A stretch of DNA of 64,000 nt from Sinorhizobium arboris LMG 14919 (GTDB lineage: Bacteria > Pseudomonadota > Alphaproteobacteria > Rhizobiales > Rhizobiaceae), in NCBI RefSeq assembly GCF_000427465.1, contig NZ_ATYB01000014.1, forward strand, positions 2,979,058 to 3,043,057. The letters are read 5' to 3'. Both the position numbers and the translations under genes were made by a program. This document shows, in pieces, positions 62,442 to 64,000 of the stretch. The notes beneath the pieces were generated by a model that did not search any database, had not been told where the DNA came from, and saw only the letters and a list, made by a program, of their open reading frames with translations. Positions within the stretch are counted from its first letter, which is position 1. Each line of letters starts with the position of its first letter.

Positions 62442-62939
62442 ATGGCGAAGAAAACCAAAGGCGACGACGCCCCCTACCTGCACCGCCTCAAGGTCGAATT
62501 TCCGGAAATCCACGCCGCCCTTGCCGCCGGCAAGATCCCGTCGCTGCGCCAGGCGCTCGTCCTCGCCGGTCTGAGGCCGGAGCGCACCCGGCTGGAAAAG
62601 CTCAAGAACTCCTGGGCGAAGGCAAGCGATGCCGAGCGCGAAAGCTTCCTCGCCTGGCTCGCCTCCGAAGGCGCGCTGTCCGCGCCCGCCGCCGCCTCGC
62701 CCAGTGCCGATCCCGCCGAAACCCCGATCGCCAGCGGCCGCTACCTACTTCCCTCAGCAATCGCCGGGATCAGAACGATCATGGCCCGGCGCCGCCTGAA
62801 GCCCGACGACGTCATGGCCGAAATGGGCTTTCCTCGCGACGGCCGCCCGCTTGCCCGCGCACTGACGCGCAACGCAAGTCTGAGGCTGTCGGTGATCGCG
62901 GGGCTGGAGGCGTGGCTCAGGAGGAATGCGGGGGAGTGA
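62442..62939 (+). CDS. Conserved-looking protein of unknown function
   Basis: 165 aa with a good ribosome binding site (GCGGAGG). It begins MAKKTKGDDAPYLHRLKVEF and has a helical N-terminal half (IPSLRQALVLAGLRPERT), an Ala/Pro-rich middle and a C-terminal helical part (AIAGIRTIMARRRLKPDDVM, then ARALTRNASLRLSVIAGLEAWL) that suggests a helix-turn-helix-like fold. Function unknown. Confidence 0.7.
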   Translation: MAKKTKGDDAPYLHRLKVEFPEIHAALAAGKIPSLRQALVLAGLRPERTRLEKLKNSWAKASDAERESFLAWLASEGALSAPAAASPSADPAETPIASGRYLLPSAIAGIRTIMARRRLKPDDVMAEMGFPRDGRPLARALTRNASLRLSVIAGLEAWLRRNAGE

Positions 62940-63094
62940 TGCGGAGGGCTTACACAAGGCAGGCATGAGGGCGCTTCGACCTGTGTCCTCGCAGACAGGA
63001 CAATCCTGATATGACCGGGTTGAGATCCGCCTCTCTGGCTTGAGGATCGATTTTCCAGCGATGGAAGTGACGGGCCCGTGTCGGTGGGCTCTTC

Positions 63095-63919
63095 TCACGC
63101 AATCGCCACATCCCGCTGTCGCGCCGCCGCGCGCAACCTCTCATGCACGCCGCGCGTCGCCGGCGCTATCATATAGCCACTCTCCAGGTCACCGATCATC
63201 ACCGATTGGTCACGCGGAGCGGCAAGCCAATGCAGCCCGATCAGGCCGCAGATCAATGCGTCGACCTTGTCCTGGTCCGCCTTCCTCGGCGCCTCGAAGT
63301 TGGCCGCTACCGAGCACCATTCGTCCAGGTGCCGCAGCGAGTTCAGCATGCCGAAACGCCTGACCGCTTCAGCGACTGCCCGCCAGTCGCTGATCTTGAA
63401 TCGCTTCCGGTTGGCAGGATTGTACTTCGGGGCTGCAAGCCTCGAACAGAAGGCTCCCTCGATAGCAGCCAGTGCCAGCGCGGGAAAAACTTCAATCAGG
63501 AAGAGACCGCTGGATGCTGCTCGTGCGAGCTCCGGCTCTTCCGTCGCACCCAACGCCTGCTTGAAGCGCCAGATCGGTGCGGCGTCATCGAACATACCCT
63601 TCTTCGACCGGCTGGCAGGCTGAACGCCGCCGCCAATCCAGGAGATCAACGATCCGGCCACCTTGTCGACGGGACGCGAGCCGGTGAGGTTCGGGACTAT
63701 TGTTGGCTGATCCAGGGCCACAAGGCACTTCTGGGCATCCTTGCGCTCGCCCTCGATGACATCCAGTGCCTCCGCAAACGAGGCGAGCCGGGGCGCAAGA
63801 TGCAAATGAGCGCCGTCGCAATCCAGACGAATGACACAGATCGCTCCGGGAGCTTTCGGATTATCGGTCCAGGCCGAGTCGAAGCCGACAATGGAAGTAA
63901 AACCGATGTGCAAGCTCAT
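63095..63919 (-). CDS. DUF429 domain protein, RNase H-fold predicted nuclease
   Basis: 274 aa from the ATG at 63919, with a GAGGCGGG ribosome binding site. Residues VGFDSAWTDNPKAPGAICV and LVALDQPTIVPNLTGSRPVDK carry the acidic positions expected of the RNase H-like fold in DUF429, with further KYNPANRKRFK and DKVDALICGLIG. Members are predicted, but not proven, nucleases. It stands alone near the window edge, with 155 bp of gene-free sequence before the upstream HTH-like gene. Confidence 0.8.
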   Translation of the reverse strand: MSLHIGFTSIVGFDSAWTDNPKAPGAICVIRLDCDGAHLHLAPRLASFAEALDVIEGERKDAQKCLVALDQPTIVPNLTGSRPVDKVAGSLISWIGGGVQPASRSKKGMFDDAAPIWRFKQALGATEEPELARAASSGLFLIEVFPALALAAIEGAFCSRLAAPKYNPANRKRFKISDWRAVAEAVRRFGMLNSLRHLDEWCSVAANFEAPRKADQDKVDALICGLIGLHWLAAPRDQSVMIGDLESGYMIAPATRGVHERLRAAARQRDVAIA

Positions 63920-64000
63920 CCCGCCTCATAAGCTCGAGCGTGCCGGGAGTGTGACAAGCGAGAGCAAGACAACCACACGTTTGGCCGCCCTTTGGGTTGC

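Overview
The window is ordinary chromosomal backbone of an alphaproteobacterium of the order Hyphomicrobiales (Rhizobiales), most likely Sinorhizobium/Ensifer and close to S. meliloti. The evidence is high GC content with dense head-to-tail genes, an F1-only atpHAGDC operon, an mdh-sucCDAB block with its own lpd, an sdhCDAB operon, a hemC-hemD-mitofilin-hemY block, CtrA-type TTAA-N7-TTAAC boxes and RIME-like palindromes between genes. The genus is inferred from gene order and protein similarity as I remember them, not from a search.

Layout. 1-1.96 kb: end of a manganese/iron ABC permease pair (sitC partial, sitD) and an uncharacterised membrane-anchored protein. 2.0-3.6 kb: divergent Lrp/AsnC regulator and a lysine 6-dehydrogenase/saccharopine dehydrogenase-like enzyme. 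3.7-9.0 kb: a RIME-like repeat and the F1 ATP synthase operon on the minus strand. 9.2-17.7 kb: a small membrane protein, priA, tal, a RecF/OLD-like ATPase, an acyltransferase, xerC and a TraB/GumN protein. A 272-bp MITE-like element with 34-bp terminal inverted repeats sits exactly between the acyltransferase and ATPase genes. 17.7-28.9 kb: TCA cycle block mdh-sucC-sucD-sucA-sucB, then lysE-type exporter, secreted protein, SDR and lpd. 29-31 kb: zapE and an Omp19/Inh-like lipoprotein. 31-38.6 kb: a sugar ABC transporter with divergent ROK regulator, Gfo/Idh/MocA dehydrogenase and ThuA-like protein. 38.7-42.8 kb: periplasmic msrA and sdhCDAB. 43-47.5 kb: secreted His-rich protein under a CtrA box, then tsaD-gpsA-yciI-EVE-methyltransferase. 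47.6-53.7 kb: hemC-hemD-mic60-hemY-terB-amidotransferase. 53.9-64 kb: yggT, ppa, a secreted protein, a GNAT enzyme, typA, a Tat-exported PhoD with a candidate Pho box, KTSC protein, amidase, two small conserved-looking proteins and a DUF429 protein.

Much of the window is central energy metabolism: 2-oxoglutarate dehydrogenase, succinyl-CoA synthetase, malate and succinate dehydrogenases supply electrons to respiration, and F1 makes ATP. The F0 genes are not here. The sugar cluster looks like a self-contained uptake, oxidation and regulation unit.

I saw no CRISPR array, rRNA, tRNA, prophage or complete insertion sequence, and no clear new multi-gene defence or mobile system. The most notable non-coding structures are the MITE-like element, a compound double-palindrome repeat present in opposite orientations at two loci, and two full-consensus CtrA boxes.
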